This document shows positions 24,165 through 33,956 of a stretch of 64,000 bases of DNA, piece after piece. This stretch comes from RPQJ01 sp963707145. GTDB lineage: Bacteria; Pseudomonadota; Gammaproteobacteria; Steroidobacterales; Steroidobacteraceae. Position numbers and translations under genes: made by a program. The first letter of the stretch is position 1, and each line of letters opens with the position of its first letter. The notes under the pieces were generated by a model. The model saw only the letters and a program-made list of their open reading frames with translations. It was not told the origin of the DNA and made no database searches. Where the stretch lies: the NCBI GenBank assembly GCA_963707145.1, contig CAVPOQ010000001.1:1-64000 (forward strand), read 5' to 3'.

Positions 24165-25757
24165 TCAGACGACCAGCGGCTTCCCGTCGAAGGTCGTCAG
24201 CCGGAAGCCGTCGAACGGCTCCGGGTAGAACACGCGGAACTCGCGCAGCACTGCGAGGCCCACCTGCTCGCCGAGCCGCAGGCCCTGCTCGCCGTCCTGG
24301 CGGTAGTGCACGCCCGCCGTGTCGCGCGCCAGCGTGCAGTTGCTGGCGAGCTTGTTGAGTTCGCCGCCCACGGTCAGCGGCGCGCCGCTCCAGTCGAGCA
24401 GGTCGATCCCGTTGCGGTCGGAGACCTTCGGTGCCGGCAGCACCAGCGACTCGTCGAAGAACGCCTTCAGCACCGTTGCACAGGCGCCGGAGATCGTCGC
24501 GTGCCCGGCCGGGTAGGACGGGTGCGTGGGCGCGCCCTCGGGATACGCCATCGGCAGCAGGTAGGTCCCGTAGCGCGAATGAACGGCGCCGGGCGCCTCG
24601 CTCGCCAGCAGCACCGCGTTCTCGTGCTGCGGCACGCCGCGGTTCAGCGTGTTCTCGACGAGGCCGCCGTAGGCCTCCGGGCGCAGCTTGCGGTGCAGTT
24701 GCCACTTCTGGAACCACGCGGCCATCAGTGCGTCGCGTGCGGCGCGCGCCACGAGGTCGAGGATCATCGGGCCGCCGAAGGTGACGAACGCGCCCTGGCG
24801 CGTCGAGCCGCGGTACGGGTTGTTCGGGTCGAGCGCGGCGGCGCCGTAGCCCAGCAGGATCAGCGCCGCGCCGAGGAACGCCTGGTAGCTGAAATCCGTG
24901 TGCACCCACTCGGCGAGCGCCGCGCCGTTGTACAGGCGGCGTTGCGTCGGGTCCCACGCAACGGTACCCGCCACGCCGCCGTTCTGCACCGCGAGCCACG
25001 CGGCGTAGTTCGTCATCCAGTTGTTGCCCGGCACCGGCACGCGGATCTTCTGCGCGAGCCGCATCGGCCCGTAGGGAATGTCGAGCAGCAGGAACTGCGA
25101 CACGTAAGGCCCCGTGGTGTCGCCCGGCAGTCGGCCGCGGAACACGTTCTGCGGCGTCACCCAGCCGTAGCCCGGGATCGTGCGCAGGTCGGCTGCGGCG
25201 CGCAGCACGAGCGGATCCGAGGCGTAGTCCTCGAACGGCACGTCGCGCGTCAGCGCGAGCCAGTAGCACTCGGCCATGTCGCCCGCGTGCATCGCGCTGT
25301 CGATGCTGCTCGCGGCGCGGATCGCCAGGTGGTGGCTGTCCCAGCCTTCGTTCGCAAACGCGACGGCGGCGAGCGGATTGGCGAGCTTGCCCGCGGCCTG
25401 CGGCACGGCCTCGAGCATCCCGTAGTCGCCCGCGAGGCACGCGGCGACCAGTGACTCGTAGGCGGCGGGCTCCACCACGCCGTTCGCGTCGTGCGGCAGC
25501 GTCTTGTGGAACTGCGCGATGTAGTTCGGGTACTTCGTCTCGTCGCCGTTGACCGGCTGCCTCGGCACGCGCGCGGCGAGATAGCCGCTCGCGGCGCGGA
25601 TGCGCCTGCTGTATGCGTCGGCGAGCCGCGGCTTCGTGGCATTCGCATTCCACGTCGGTGGCGCGGCGGCCGTCGCACTCGCGGGCAGCATCGTCGAGGC
25701 GGAAAGGCCCGCGAGTGCGGCGCCCGTGCCGGTGAGGAAAACGCGTCGGGAGTGCAT
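24165..25757 (-). CDS. Vanadium-dependent haloperoxidase-like/PAP2 family protein, Tat-exported
   Basis: A 530-residue exported protein of the vanadium chloro/bromoperoxidase-PAP2 fold. The vanadate (or phosphate) pocket is visible as the Lys/Arg block KWQLHRKLRPEA, then THPSYPAGHATISGA (Gly-His general acid-base), then ARDTAGVHYRQD (Arg and the vanadate-ligand His). The N-terminus SRRVFLTGTGAALAG is a twin-arginine signal, consistent with cofactor insertion before export. Start ATG 25757 places the RR motif at residues 4-5. It could oxidise halides or act as an acid phosphatase; the long form with a PxYPAGH motif favours haloperoxidase. Its proximity to the sorted proteins is suggestive only. 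Confidence 0.8.
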   Translation of the reverse strand: MHSRRVFLTGTGAALAGLSASTMLPASATAAAPPTWNANATKPRLADAYSRRIRAASGYLAARVPRQPVNGDETKYPNYIAQFHKTLPHDANGVVEPAAYESLVAACLAGDYGMLEAVPQAAGKLANPLAAVAFANEGWDSHHLAIRAASSIDSAMHAGDMAECYWLALTRDVPFEDYASDPLVLRAAADLRTIPGYGWVTPQNVFRGRLPGDTTGPYVSQFLLLDIPYGPMRLAQKIRVPVPGNNWMTNYAAWLAVQNGGVAGTVAWDPTQRRLYNGAALAEWVHTDFSYQAFLGAALILLGYGAAALDPNNPYRGSTRQGAFVTFGGPMILDLVARAARDALMAAWFQKWQLHRKLRPEAYGGLVENTLNRGVPQHENAVLLASEAPGAVHSRYGTYLLPMAYPEGAPTHPSYPAGHATISGACATVLKAFFDESLVLPAPKVSDRNGIDLLDWSGAPLTVGGELNKLASNCTLARDTAGVHYRQDGEQGLRLGEQVGLAVLREFRVFYPEPFDGFRLTTFDGKPLVV

Positions 25758-26009
25758 GGTCTGGTTCCCTGTACTTGTTCTATCCGCGACGACACAGATC
25801 CTGCGCGCCGCCGTCACATGATATGCCATGCGGTGATTCACGCCGACGCACAAGCAGTCATGCGTGCACGCAGTCGTAAGAGCCTGCGCACGCCGACATT
25901 CGCGTTTCACATAACGCTCGGGCGCCGCGCGGGCCGCACGTCGGACGCGGTGCGCACCTGTGCCACGTGGCACAGGGATCACGGTCGGCTGTCGACGTCG
26001 CCGAGTGCG

Positions 26010-26496
26010 TCATCCCCGCCGCTCGCGGGCGGTCGCCGCGGCAGGACTCGCGAGACGCGGCCGGCCGCGGACTTCCTCCCCGCTCGACAGGCACCGCGCA
26101 TGCCTCCCGCGGTGACCGCGCCTGAGTGTCAGCTGCTCGGCATCCACGCGACCCCGGGATGCTGATGGTGAGTTCGAGTCGTCCGTCTTGCAGGCGACCT
26201 GCGACGGTCACCTCGACCGCCCTCGCGGCGGCTTCTCCCTCGATCGGTCCGACGTGCTCGCTGACATAGAGACCCTTGGCCTCGAATCGACCGTCTGCCG
26301 CCACCTGTACGGCGCGCCGTATCTCCGCAGTGGCACAGTCGAGGTCGAGTCGTGCGCTGTCCGCGCCGAAGCTCGCGTTGGTGCGGTCGCCGCCGAACTC
26401 GCCGATCAGCGGTCCAGGGGCGGTGGCCGGGATGGCAGCCTGCATTGAGAGCAGCGCGAGCCACGCGAGCAGGGCGCTGTGTCGGCATTTCTTCAT
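26010..26496 (-). CDS. Small exported protein of a conserved uncharacterised family (probable frameshift)
   Basis: A secreted protein with signal peptide MKKCRHSALLAWLALLSMQA and a compact domain: GEFGGDRTNASFGADSARLD, DCATAEIRRAVQVAADGRF, GLYVSEHVGPIEG, LQDGRLELTISI. The order of GG-(D/E), a buried DC and a Y-x-x-EHxGP loop matches a widespread uncharacterised family of about 140 residues that often ends in a RG..KCL-like motif. Here the frame must change near 26160 to reach LTLRRGHRGRHARCL, which fits that ending, giving a stop at 26010. Without the shift the frame runs on as unlikely, Arg/Cys-rich sequence to 25858. Function unknown. Confidence 0.5.
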
Positions 26497-26612
26497 GCGG
26501 CTCGATACGCAGCAAGACCTGTGCCATTCGGCGCGCACCACGCAAACCCATGCGGTGGCAGTGATTTTTCGCGGTTAACAGAACACGATGTGTAAATTCT
26601 TCCGTCCGCGAC

Positions 26613-27070
26613 TCAACCTGTTGGCGTGGCGGGCGCGGCGACCGAGCCGGGCTCGCGCGACGGCCGGATCACGGCCATGGTCGCGTTCAGCTTTGCGACC
26701 AGCTCACGCCGGCCGTCGCGCTCCGCGTACACGGCCATTCGACCACCGTGAGCATCTGGCCGGGCTTCAGCACCTCGGCACGGCAGTGCAGGCGCGCACC
26801 GCGCGCCCCACGCAGCAGGTTGATCTTGTACTCCGCCGTCACGACGAACTCGCCCGGCGCGAGCTGGGTCGTCGCCGCCGCGCCGGCGCAGTGGTCGGCG
26901 AGGGTGGCGACCACCCCGGCGTGCACGACGCCGGTCTGCTGCAGGTGCCACGGCTGGACGTCCAGCCGCGCCTCGCACCAGCCGGGGCCCAGCGCGTCGA
27001 GTTCGATGCCGAGGTGCGCGACGAACGGCGCGCTGCGGAAGCCCTGTTCGATTGCCTTGCCAAGGTCCAT
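26613..27070 (-). CDS. PaaI-type hotdog thioesterase, one frameshift
   Basis: A cytoplasmic acyl-CoA thioesterase of the hotdog fold, about 150 residues. Family marks are the substrate-side LQQTGVVHAGVVATLADHCA with the catalytic HxG/D environment, then GEFVVTAEYKINLLR and LHCRAEVLKPGQMLTVVE. After this point the frame has to change (near 26745) to recover VYAERDGRRELVAKLNATMA, the usual last strand. Start is ATG 27070, 38 bases downstream of the DUF885 gene stop, so the two may be co-transcribed. The acyl substrate is unknown. Confidence 0.8.
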
Positions 27071-27108
27071 GTCGCGGTCCTCCAGGTCGACTGCGAGTGC
27101 CTCTTGGA

Positions 27109-28962
27109 TCAGGCGCGCGCGCGGCCCGCCACCCACCCGTCCACCACATTCGCGAGCACCTCGAGCGGCATCGCGCCGCCCTCGAGCACCGCCTCGTGGA
27201 AGCTGCGCAGGTCGAAGCGCTCGCCGAGCTTCTCCCGGGCCTCCGTGCGCAGCCGCACGAACTCGAGATGGCCGACCTTGTAGCCGCAGGCCTGCGCGGG
27301 CCACACGCAGTAGCGGTCGATCTCGCTCTCGACCGCGCCGCGCGCGAGGCCGACGGTCTCCGCCATGTAGTCGCTCGCCTGCTCGCGGCTCCAGCCCTTC
27401 CAGTGCATGCCGGTGTCCACCACGATGCGCACCGCGCGGTAGAGGAACGACTGCAGCAGCCCGAGCCGGCCGATGGCGAAGTCGCGGTACATGCCCAGCT
27501 CGTCGGCGAGCTGCTCGGCATACAGCCCCCAGCCCTCGATGTAGGCATTCAGGAACAGCGTCCGCTGCAGCAGCGGCGTGTCCTGCGACTCGAGCGCCAG
27601 CGTGCCCTGCAGGTGATGGCCGGGCAGGCTCTCGTGGTAGGTGAGCGTGGGCAGCGCCCACTTCGGCCAGATGCCCGTGTCGGCGAGGTTGATGTAGTAG
27701 GCGCCGGGCCGGCTGCCGTCGAGGCTGCCGGAGACCGCGTAGCCGCGCGGCGCGCCGAGCTCGATCGCGGGCGGCACGCGGCGCACCTCCACCGGCGTGC
27801 GCGGCAGCACCGAGAACACTTCGGGCAGCCGCCGCCGGATCGCCTCGACCTGCGCGTTGAGGTCGGCGAGCAGCTCGGCGCGTCCCGCGTCGGTATTCGG
27901 GTAGAGCCACTTCGGGTCCTTGCCGAGCGCCGCGAGCCGCGCCCCGACGGCGCCGTCGGCGAGGCCCTGCCGCTTCAGCAGCCCGTCGGCTTCGGCCGAG
28001 ATCTCGGCGACCTGCGCGAGGCCGAGCGCGTGCGTCTCGTCGGGACCGCGCCGCGTCGAGGTCTGCTGGCGCAGGCACAGCGGATAGTAGGCCTCGCCGC
28101 CGGGCCGGCCGCGCACGCCCGCCTCGTGGGTCGCGCGAGCTGCGCTGCCGGGTCACGGCCGCGATCTGCCCGTCGAGCGCGGCGGCGAGCGGTCCGTCGA
28201 CGATGTGCGCGGCGCGCGTGCCCCAGTCGCCGGCGATGCCCGCGGCGCCGTGCGCTTCGTGAGCGACTGCACGAGCCCCGCCTGCGCGCCCGACTGCGCG
28301 CGCAGCAGCCCGAGCTGCGCCAGCGTCTTGTCGCAGACGAAATCGGGCGGCACGAGGCCACGCGCGAGATCGTCCTCGGCGCGAGCCGTGTCGTGGCCCA
28401 CCTCGCGCGCGAACGCCTCCAGCCGCGACAGATAGGCCTCGGCGTCCGCGGCCGACTCGACCGGGTGCCGGGTCGCCAGGAAATCGGGCGTGGCCTGGTA
28501 GGCGCCGGTGAGCTGGCTCACGACGTAGGGCACCGGATAGCCGTAGGAATCCACGCCGCCGATGCGCTGCGCCTCGATCTCGCGGCTGATCGCCGACAGC
28601 CACGCGACGGTCTCGAAGTACGAGCGCTCGCGCCCCGCGAGTTGCGCGGCGTCGATCGCCTGCACGCCCGGCGAGGCGCGCACGAGCGGCGCGAGGATGC
28701 CCATGCGTCCGGCCGGCGAGCGGTCGTCGAGGCGCGAGCGCAGGGCGGCGCGTGTGCCGGTGTCGAGGCCGAGCGAGGTCGCGGTCTGCGGCGAGGTCGC
28801 GAGCAGGTCGTCGAAGATCGCCTCGTACAGTGCGCGTGCGCGAGCGGCTTCGGTCGTGGCCGGGGCGCCTGCCGTCGAACTGGTGGCGCCGCCAGCCGGC
28901 GCGCCGAGTGCGGAACCGAGGGCCAGCGCGATGCTCGAGGTGAGGAACTCGCGACGTTGCAT
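27109..28962 (-). CDS. DUF885 family exported protein (putative metallopeptidase), two frameshifts
   Basis: An exported protein of about 615 residues in the DUF885 family. The N-terminus QRREFLTSSIALALG is a Tat-type signal. The family metal-site candidate YHESLPGHHLQ lies in the second half, followed by NAYIEGWGLYAEQLADELG (a Glu-rich helix that is always present) and RYCVWPAQACGYKVGHLEF. The frame changes near 28250 (then continues GAAGIAGDWGTRAAHIVDGP) and again near 28140 to enter the C-terminal 335 residues. Such proteins resemble gluzincin-type peptidases in the HExxxH-like segment, but the reaction is unproven. It lies between the PLD-like lipoprotein and the thioesterase on the same strand. 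Confidence 0.8.
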
Positions 28963-29035
28963 GGGGAGTCTCCCGTCGAGCCGGGCTGCGCGTCGCGCAG
29001 TCGTGGCGTGTGAAAGCGAGTCGCGGTGTGGGTGA

Positions 29036-30587
29036 TCAGAGCTGCGAGTGGACGGGCAGCACCTTCGCCAGCCACGCCTGGAACCGGCGTCCCGCCGACG
29101 CATCGGGAGCCCGGTCGAACGTCTCCGTGCCGTCGCTCCACTGGGTCTTTCCGTCCTGCAGCGTCACCGCCCAGGCGTGCTCGCCGGAGGAGTCCGTCCG
29201 GAAGATCTCCTCCAGCTGCACGCTGATTTCCGGGCTCTCGACGAAGATGCCCTGCTCGCAGTTGAGCGAGGTGGAGCGCGGATCGAGGTTGTAGCTGCCG
29301 ACGAACGCGATCCTGCCGTCCACGGTGAGCGCCTTGGTGTGCAGGCTCGCGCCCGAGGAGCCGAAGAAGCTCGAGGAAACCTCGCTGCCGGGCGTGGGCT
29401 TCAGCTCCCAGATCTCCACGCCGCCCTCGAGCAGCGCCTCGCGCGATTCCGTGTAGCCGCCATAGACCATCGCGACGTCGTTGGCCGCCAGCGAGTTCGT
29501 GAGCACGCGCACGGCGCTGCCCGACTGGTCGATCCCGACCAGGAACTCGCTACCCGCCTCGCCCGGCACGAAATACGGCGAGATGATGGACACGCTGTGC
29601 TCCGACGACTTGAGCACCGGCGCGAGCAGGGCCAGCACCTGCGAGCCCCCCACGCCGCTCGCCCTGGCCCAGCGCCTTGGCCGGATCGTCCGCGACGAAC
29701 CGGTACTTCGACGACCAGTGCAGGGGCCAGTCGCCGGCGATCAGGCGCTGCACGGCGTCGTTCTGGCGCAGCTCCTCAGCGAAGCGCGACTTGCCGGCCT
29801 CGCCGAGTTGCGCGGCGATTCGGTCGCGCAGCTCCTGCAGCGCCGCGGGGCTGACCGCCTCCGGTGCCAGGACGTCCATCGGATAGGCGAGCGGCGAGTT
29901 CCAGTAGCGGTCGAAGGAGGCCGAGGCGTCGCGCACGATCGGACCCACCATCGCGAAGTCGAGGTCCACGAAGTTCACTTCTTCGCTCGCGCCGAAATAC
30001 TCGTCGCCGAGGTTGCGTCCGCCGACGATCGCGATGCGGTTGTCGGCGATCCAGGTCTTGTTGTGCATGCGCCGGTTGATGCGCTTCGCGCTGCCCAGCG
30101 CCTCGAACGCGAAGCTCAGGGCGCCGGCGCGCGATTCGAACGGGTTGAACATCCGCACCGAGATGTTCGGGTGCGCATCGAGCGCCGCGAAGCCGAAGTT
30201 CTTCGAGCGCGCGTTCATGTCGTCCACGAGCAGCCGCACCCTGACGCCGCGGTCGGCTGCCTGCAGCAGCTGCACGGCGAGGTAGCTGCCGGTCGCGTCG
30301 ACGTTCCAGATGTAGGTCTGTACGTCGAGGCTGCGTCCGGCCACGAGCGCGGTGCGCGAGCGGATCGCGAATGCCTCGGGGCCCTCGCGTACGAGGCGGA
30401 AGCCAGACTTGCCGGGATGAGCCGCCTCGGCGTCGGCGATCAGGTCGTCGAGCGTGGTTCCCGTGCCGACCGGTGCGGCAGTGTCGACCGGCAGGTCCGG
30501 GCGTGGCTCGAGGCTCGAGCAGCCGGAGAGGGCGAGTGCGAGGGCGAGCGCGGCAAGGCCGGCTGCCAGCCGTGAGGAATTGTGCAT
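29036..30587 (-). CDS. Phospholipase D-like lipoprotein (cardiolipin synthase C-like), one frameshift
   Basis: A lipoprotein of about 515 residues with two HKD motifs. The signal peptide ends in the lipobox ALSGC (Cys at about 23). The first active site is MHNKTWIADNRIAIVGGRN, the second is LHTKALTVDGRIAFVGSYN, both with the downstream Asn/Asp typical of phosphatidyltransferases such as ClsC. Between them YIWNVDATGSYLAVQLLQAA and DVQTYIW fit the same family. The frame changes near 29660 within the linker, after which VSIISPYFVPGEAGSEFL continues correctly. It may make cardiolipin or hydrolyse phospholipids at the periplasmic face. Confidence 0.85.
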
Positions 30588-30644
30588 CGTGGAGTCATCG
30601 GCCGATGCCGCATTGCTGCGGCGACGGCCGGAATTATCGCCCGG

Positions 30645-30683
30645 ATCGGACGGCCGGTCGCAACGCCGCGCCGGCCGTCCGAT
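30645..30683 (-). terminator. Long hairpin downstream of the GDSL PEP-CTERM gene
   Basis: Thirteen bases (ATCGGACGGCCGG) pair perfectly with CCGGCCGTCCGAT around a 13-base loop, 16 bases past the GDSL stop. The tail is not T-rich, so it may slow or process rather than fully end transcription into the PLD-like gene. Confidence 0.6.
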
Positions 30684-30698
30684 GCCACGGGTTGGCGA

Positions 30699-31674
30699 TC
30701 AGCCGAGCGTGCGGCGGCGGGCCGAGGCCGCGAGGCCACCCAGGCCCAGCAGCATCAGCGCCAGCGCGGCCGGCTCGGGCACGCCGATCGCCTGCGCCGC
30801 GTACTTGGCGATCGCAGCGTGCGTGGTCGACGTGGGGTGGAACGAGTCCCAGTAGAAGTAGGTGCTCGGGTCCGCGCACAGGCTGGTGCTCGTCAGGCAG
30901 GCGTCCGTGGTGTTCGCGTAGCCGGCCAGCAGCTTCGGGTCCTTGCCGAGCGCGTAGAGGTCGAGCAGCGAGACTTTCGCACCCGGCAGGTTCAGGTTGG
31001 CCAGCGCGCCGGCGAGCGCCGCGTTCCACTGCGTGCGTCCAGAACGTCGCGAAGGCCGCCGTGCCGGGGTTGTCCTGATCGAGGTCCTGGAAGGTGGGCG
31101 TCGCACCGATGTCGGGCACGTTGGCCACCAGGAACTGCCGGCCGCCAGCCGCGTAAAGGGAGTTGAGCGAACCGACGATGCTGGCGATGCCGGCCTGCAG
31201 CGCCGCGACGTTGCCGAGGTTGTTGGCGACGTCGTTGCCGCCCATCATCACCGTGAGCAGCGTCTGGTTGGTCGGCGCATTGCCGAACAGGTACTGGCCG
31301 ACCTGCTGGTTCAGCCACGGCGCGGCCGCCGGATTGGCGTTTACGCCGGTGCGGGCGCCGCCCCAGGCGTAGTTGTTGCCGCCCACCAGCGACGGCGTGG
31401 CGAGCAGGCCGAACTTCTTGGCGAACACCGTGGACCACGACGGGCCGAGCTGGTCGGACCACTGGCCCCCGGTCTTGTCGGGCCCGGCGCCCAACGTGCC
31501 CTGGTTGTAGGGCAGCGTCGGGAAGCCGTTGGTGGCGTACCAGATGTTGCCGGTGTCGGAGAGGCTGTCCCCGAAGAAAACGACATTGCCGACCTTGGCG
31601 GCCTGCGCCGGGCCGATGGCGGCGACTGCGACGACGGCGGCGAGCACCGTCGCAAAACGCTTGCGATTGAACAT
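30699..31674 (-). CDS. PEP-CTERM GDSL-type esterase/lipase, one frameshift
   Basis: An exported SGNH/GDSL hydrolase anchored by exosortase sorting. Signal peptide MFNRKRFATVLAAVVAVAAI is followed by block I FFGDSLSDTGNIWYAT (nucleophile Ser), block III MMGGNDVANN and block V DSFHPTSTTH (Asp and His). The frame shifts near 31035, after which LNLPGAKVSLLDLYALGKDP continues the family pattern. The end is VPEPAALALMLLGLGGLAA plus RRR, a PEP-CTERM signal. An autotransporter-like beta-barrel is absent; the sorting signal takes its place. A -24/-12 promoter lies just upstream. Likely hydrolyses acyl esters on matrix or lipids (inference). Confidence 0.85.
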
Positions 31675-31714
31675 GGAATCCCCTGGATGAATTGTTGGGA
31701 CGAACGTGTGCGGG

Positions 31715-31731
31715 AAGCAAGGTTCGTGCCC
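31715..31731 (-). promoter_or_regulatory. Sigma-54 (-24/-12) promoter of the GDSL PEP-CTERM gene
   Basis: Read on the minus strand, GGGCAC-GAACC-TTGCTT matches the RpoN consensus with one mismatch in the first base. The predicted start site is about 30 bases before ATG 31674. Confidence 0.75.
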
Positions 31732-31914
31732 GGCCGGCTAACGGATTGAATGAGAACGGCTTTTGTTTCTGGCTGGCCGAGCGGCTGCAGGCATTCTGTA
31801 AACAATTCCGACGCCCCGGCCGTCCCGCCCGCGGCGAGGCGTCATCGCGAGGTGTCACCGGACAGAGTCGGGGACGCGCGCGATGTGGCGCGCGCCCCGT
31901 GGGACAGCCGTCGC

Positions 31915-32532
31915 TCAGCGACGGCTCAGTCGACGCCGCCGGATCGCGGCGGCCGCGACCAGCAGCCCGGCCCCGAGCAGCCCCATGAGCGGCAGCGGGG
32001 CGGCCGTCATCGGCAGCATCTCCACAACCGGGTACCACGGGCGGCGCCGCGGGCAGCAGGTGTAGTTGGCGATCCGCGCATCGCGCGCCGCGTCGGACTC
32101 GACGATCACCGGCACCCGTGCCTCGGCGAGCGCGTCGGTGTCGGCGAATGCCTCGAGGACTGAATCCTCCGGGAAGTACACGCTGAGCGGGCTGCCCACC
32201 GGCACCGAGGGCGACAGGCCGCTGCCGGTCGCGCCGGCCACGATGGGATCGACCGCCCCCGGGCTGAGCGCCATGTCCTCGGTCGTTCCGCGGAAACGCA
32301 GCACCAGCAGGTCGTCGTGCCGCTGGCGAAGCTCGGCGTGCATGCGCAGGTAGCGGTGGCCGTCGAACTGGACGACCGAGTCGCAGGCTCCGGTCAGCTC
32401 GGGACGGCGATCGAGCAGGCCGGCCTCTGCGCGCAGCGTCGCGCAGTCGTCCACGCGGACGCCGAGCGCCAGCGCGGCGGTGCCGGATCCGAGCAGCAGG
32501 GCGGTCGCAGTCAGGAGCGTGGCGCGTCTCAT
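31915..32532 (-). CDS. Sortase substrate with LPMTA sorting signal
   Basis: An exported 205-residue protein. It has a signal peptide (MRRATLLTATALLLGSGTAA) and a mature domain of about 150 residues with no recognised fold (YLRMHAELRQRHDDLLVLRF, SVPVGSPLSVYFPEDSVLEA, a CC pair at 159-160). It ends with LPMTAAPLPLMGLLGAGLLV and the basic tail IRRRRLSRR. LPMTA (173-177) followed by helix and arginines copies the LPXTG-type sortase signal of Gram-positive bacteria with Ala for Gly. The start codon overlaps the sortase stop (ATGA), so it is translationally coupled to its own enzyme. A 10-bp perfect palindrome (31906-31926) spans its stop codon. Confidence 0.75.
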   Translation of the reverse strand: MRRATLLTATALLLGSGTAALALGVRVDDCATLRAEAGLLDRRPELTGACDSVVQFDGHRYLRMHAELRQRHDDLLVLRFRGTTEDMALSPGAVDPIVAGATGSGLSPSVPVGSPLSVYFPEDSVLEAFADTDALAEARVPVIVESDAARDARIANYTCCPRRRPWYPVVEMLPMTAAPLPLMGLLGAGLLVAAAAIRRRRLSRR

Positions 32533-33212
32533 GGCGTCTCCTCGCGCAGCTCCGCGCGCACCACGTAGCGCTGCGGAGCGTTGCCGAAGTGGTAGAACGG
32601 ATAGCAGGTCACGAGCGTGACCTCCGGCACCGAGCCAGGCCACAGCACGGTCGTGTCGGCGGGGTCGGTGATGCGGATCTCCTCGACGACGTAGCGGAAG
32701 GACCGCGAGAGCGTGTCCACGACGATCACGTCGCCGACGCGGATGTCCTTCAGCCTGCGGAAATAGCCGTCGCGGTGGGACGACACGCCGACGTTGCCGG
32801 GCTCGCCGAACGCGGGCGACCCGGCGATGCGTCCGGCGCCGACCGTCATGTTGGACTCGGTCGCGCCGTCGAAAACCGGCACCTCGAGCCCGAGGCGCGC
32901 AATGCGGATCACCGCCTCCGGGAGCGCCGCGAGCCCCCAGCGTTCCTCGTGGTAGCGGCGGATGCGCTCGGGCGCCCACAGCGACTGGTCGGGCTCCGCG
33001 TAACCGATGCCGCGCCGGACCGCAGGCGCTGCGGCGACGGACGATCTCGCTGCAGCTGCGCGCGCCTCCTCGAAGCTTCTCAGCGCCGAGTCGTGGCCGT
33101 ACTGCGTGACGACGCTCGAGCCGACCTGGACCGACAGCAGCAGCGCGCCCGTTGCCCAGCACGCGAGCTCTGTGAGTCGCAACAGCGGCGATGTCCAGCC
33201 GGCAACGTGCAT
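32529..33212 (-). CDS. Sortase (class D-like), dedicated to the adjacent LPMTA protein
   Basis: A membrane-anchored cysteine transpeptidase of 227 residues. One N-terminal transmembrane helix (about 13-35) precedes the sortase beta-barrel. Catalytic residues are His146 in VGVSSHRDGYF, Cys203 in VTLVTCYPFY and Arg215 in APQRYVVRAEL, in the correct order and spacing. The strand VFDGATESNMTVGAGRIAGS is also typical. Sortases are normal in Gram-positives; proteobacterial forms are rarer and often come with a single dedicated substrate, as here. The target nucleophile in a Gram-negative envelope is unknown, because lipid II cross-bridges of the Gram-positive type are absent. Confidence 0.85.
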   Translation of the reverse strand: MHVAGWTSPLLRLTELACWATGALLLSVQVGSSVVTQYGHDSALRSFEEARAAAARSSVAAAPAVRRGIGYAEPDQSLWAPERIRRYHEERWGLAALPEAVIRIARLGLEVPVFDGATESNMTVGAGRIAGSPAFGEPGNVGVSSHRDGYFRRLKDIRVGDVIVVDTLSRSFRYVVEEIRITDPADTTVLWPGSVPEVTLVTCYPFYHFGNAPQRYVVRAELREETP

Positions 33213-33284
33213 GACGCACCTGCCAGATACGTTACTCCGGCGGAGGTGCGATGACAGTCCGTAGTCTTGGAACCCCCGCTGCGA

Positions 33285-33932
33285 TCAGCGCAGCAGGGCC
33301 AGCGCGACCACCGTCAGGATCACGGCAACGACAACCACTGCACCGACGGTGATCCAGACGATCTGCCTGCGCTTGGGCGTGATCTTGAACTCGACCGAGA
33401 CCTGCTTGCCGAACGCGTGGGCGGAGGTCCAGTCCTCCTCCTTGCGCACCGCGTGGATCACCGTGGCCTGTTCCTCGCCAAGGATCTGCTCGATGCCGCG
33501 GGTCAGGCGCTCGAGGTCCGGGCCGAAATTGGCATTGCTGATCGACACGGCGTTGCGGACCGCCAGCGGCCGCAGCGACTCCGGGAGGTCGGCCTCGGCG
33601 GGCATGGTCGCGCCGTCGAACAGCACCGGAATCACCGGGATATCGCGTTCGAGGCCCCGGTCGATCTCGCGGCGCACGTAATCGCCCGGCAGCGTGATGC
33701 GGCGGTTGCCCGCGCCGTCGGTCGCGCTCACCCAGTCGCGGCCGATCAGCGCGAGCAGCACCCGGCACGACTGGCCGATGGCCTCGAGCTTCCTGGTGAA
33801 GTCCTCGCCGAGCTCGATGCCCTCCCAGTCGAGGAACACCCGGTCCGGGAAACGCTGGTTCAGGTGCGTGTACAGCGTGCGGGCATGCCCGCCGGTGTCG
33901 TCGCGCCGATAACTCAGGAAGATGTCCGCCAT
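33285..33932 (-). CDS. TIR domain protein with C-terminal membrane helix
   Basis: A 215-residue protein with an N-terminal TIR domain (MADIFLSYRRDDTGGHA, then VFLDWEGIELGEDF and LLALIGRDWVSA). A glutamate at about 89 in DYVRREIDRG sits where the catalytic Glu of NAD-cleaving TIR proteins lies. The C-terminus is a single helix (IVWITVGAVVVVAVILTVVA) ending in LLR, so the domain is probably tail-anchored with TIR in the cytoplasm. It follows the partner gene by 24 bases on the same strand. Bacterial TIR proteins act in NAD-depleting defence or signalling; the trigger here is unknown. Confidence 0.8.
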   Translation of the reverse strand: MADIFLSYRRDDTGGHARTLYTHLNQRFPDRVFLDWEGIELGEDFTRKLEAIGQSCRVLLALIGRDWVSATDGAGNRRITLPGDYVRREIDRGLERDIPVIPVLFDGATMPAEADLPESLRPLAVRNAVSISNANFGPDLERLTRGIEQILGEEQATVIHAVRKEEDWTSAHAFGKQVSVEFKITPKRRQIVWITVGAVVVVAVILTVVALALLR

Positions 33933-33956
33933 GCGCAGCCTCCCGCGGGCGTCCGC

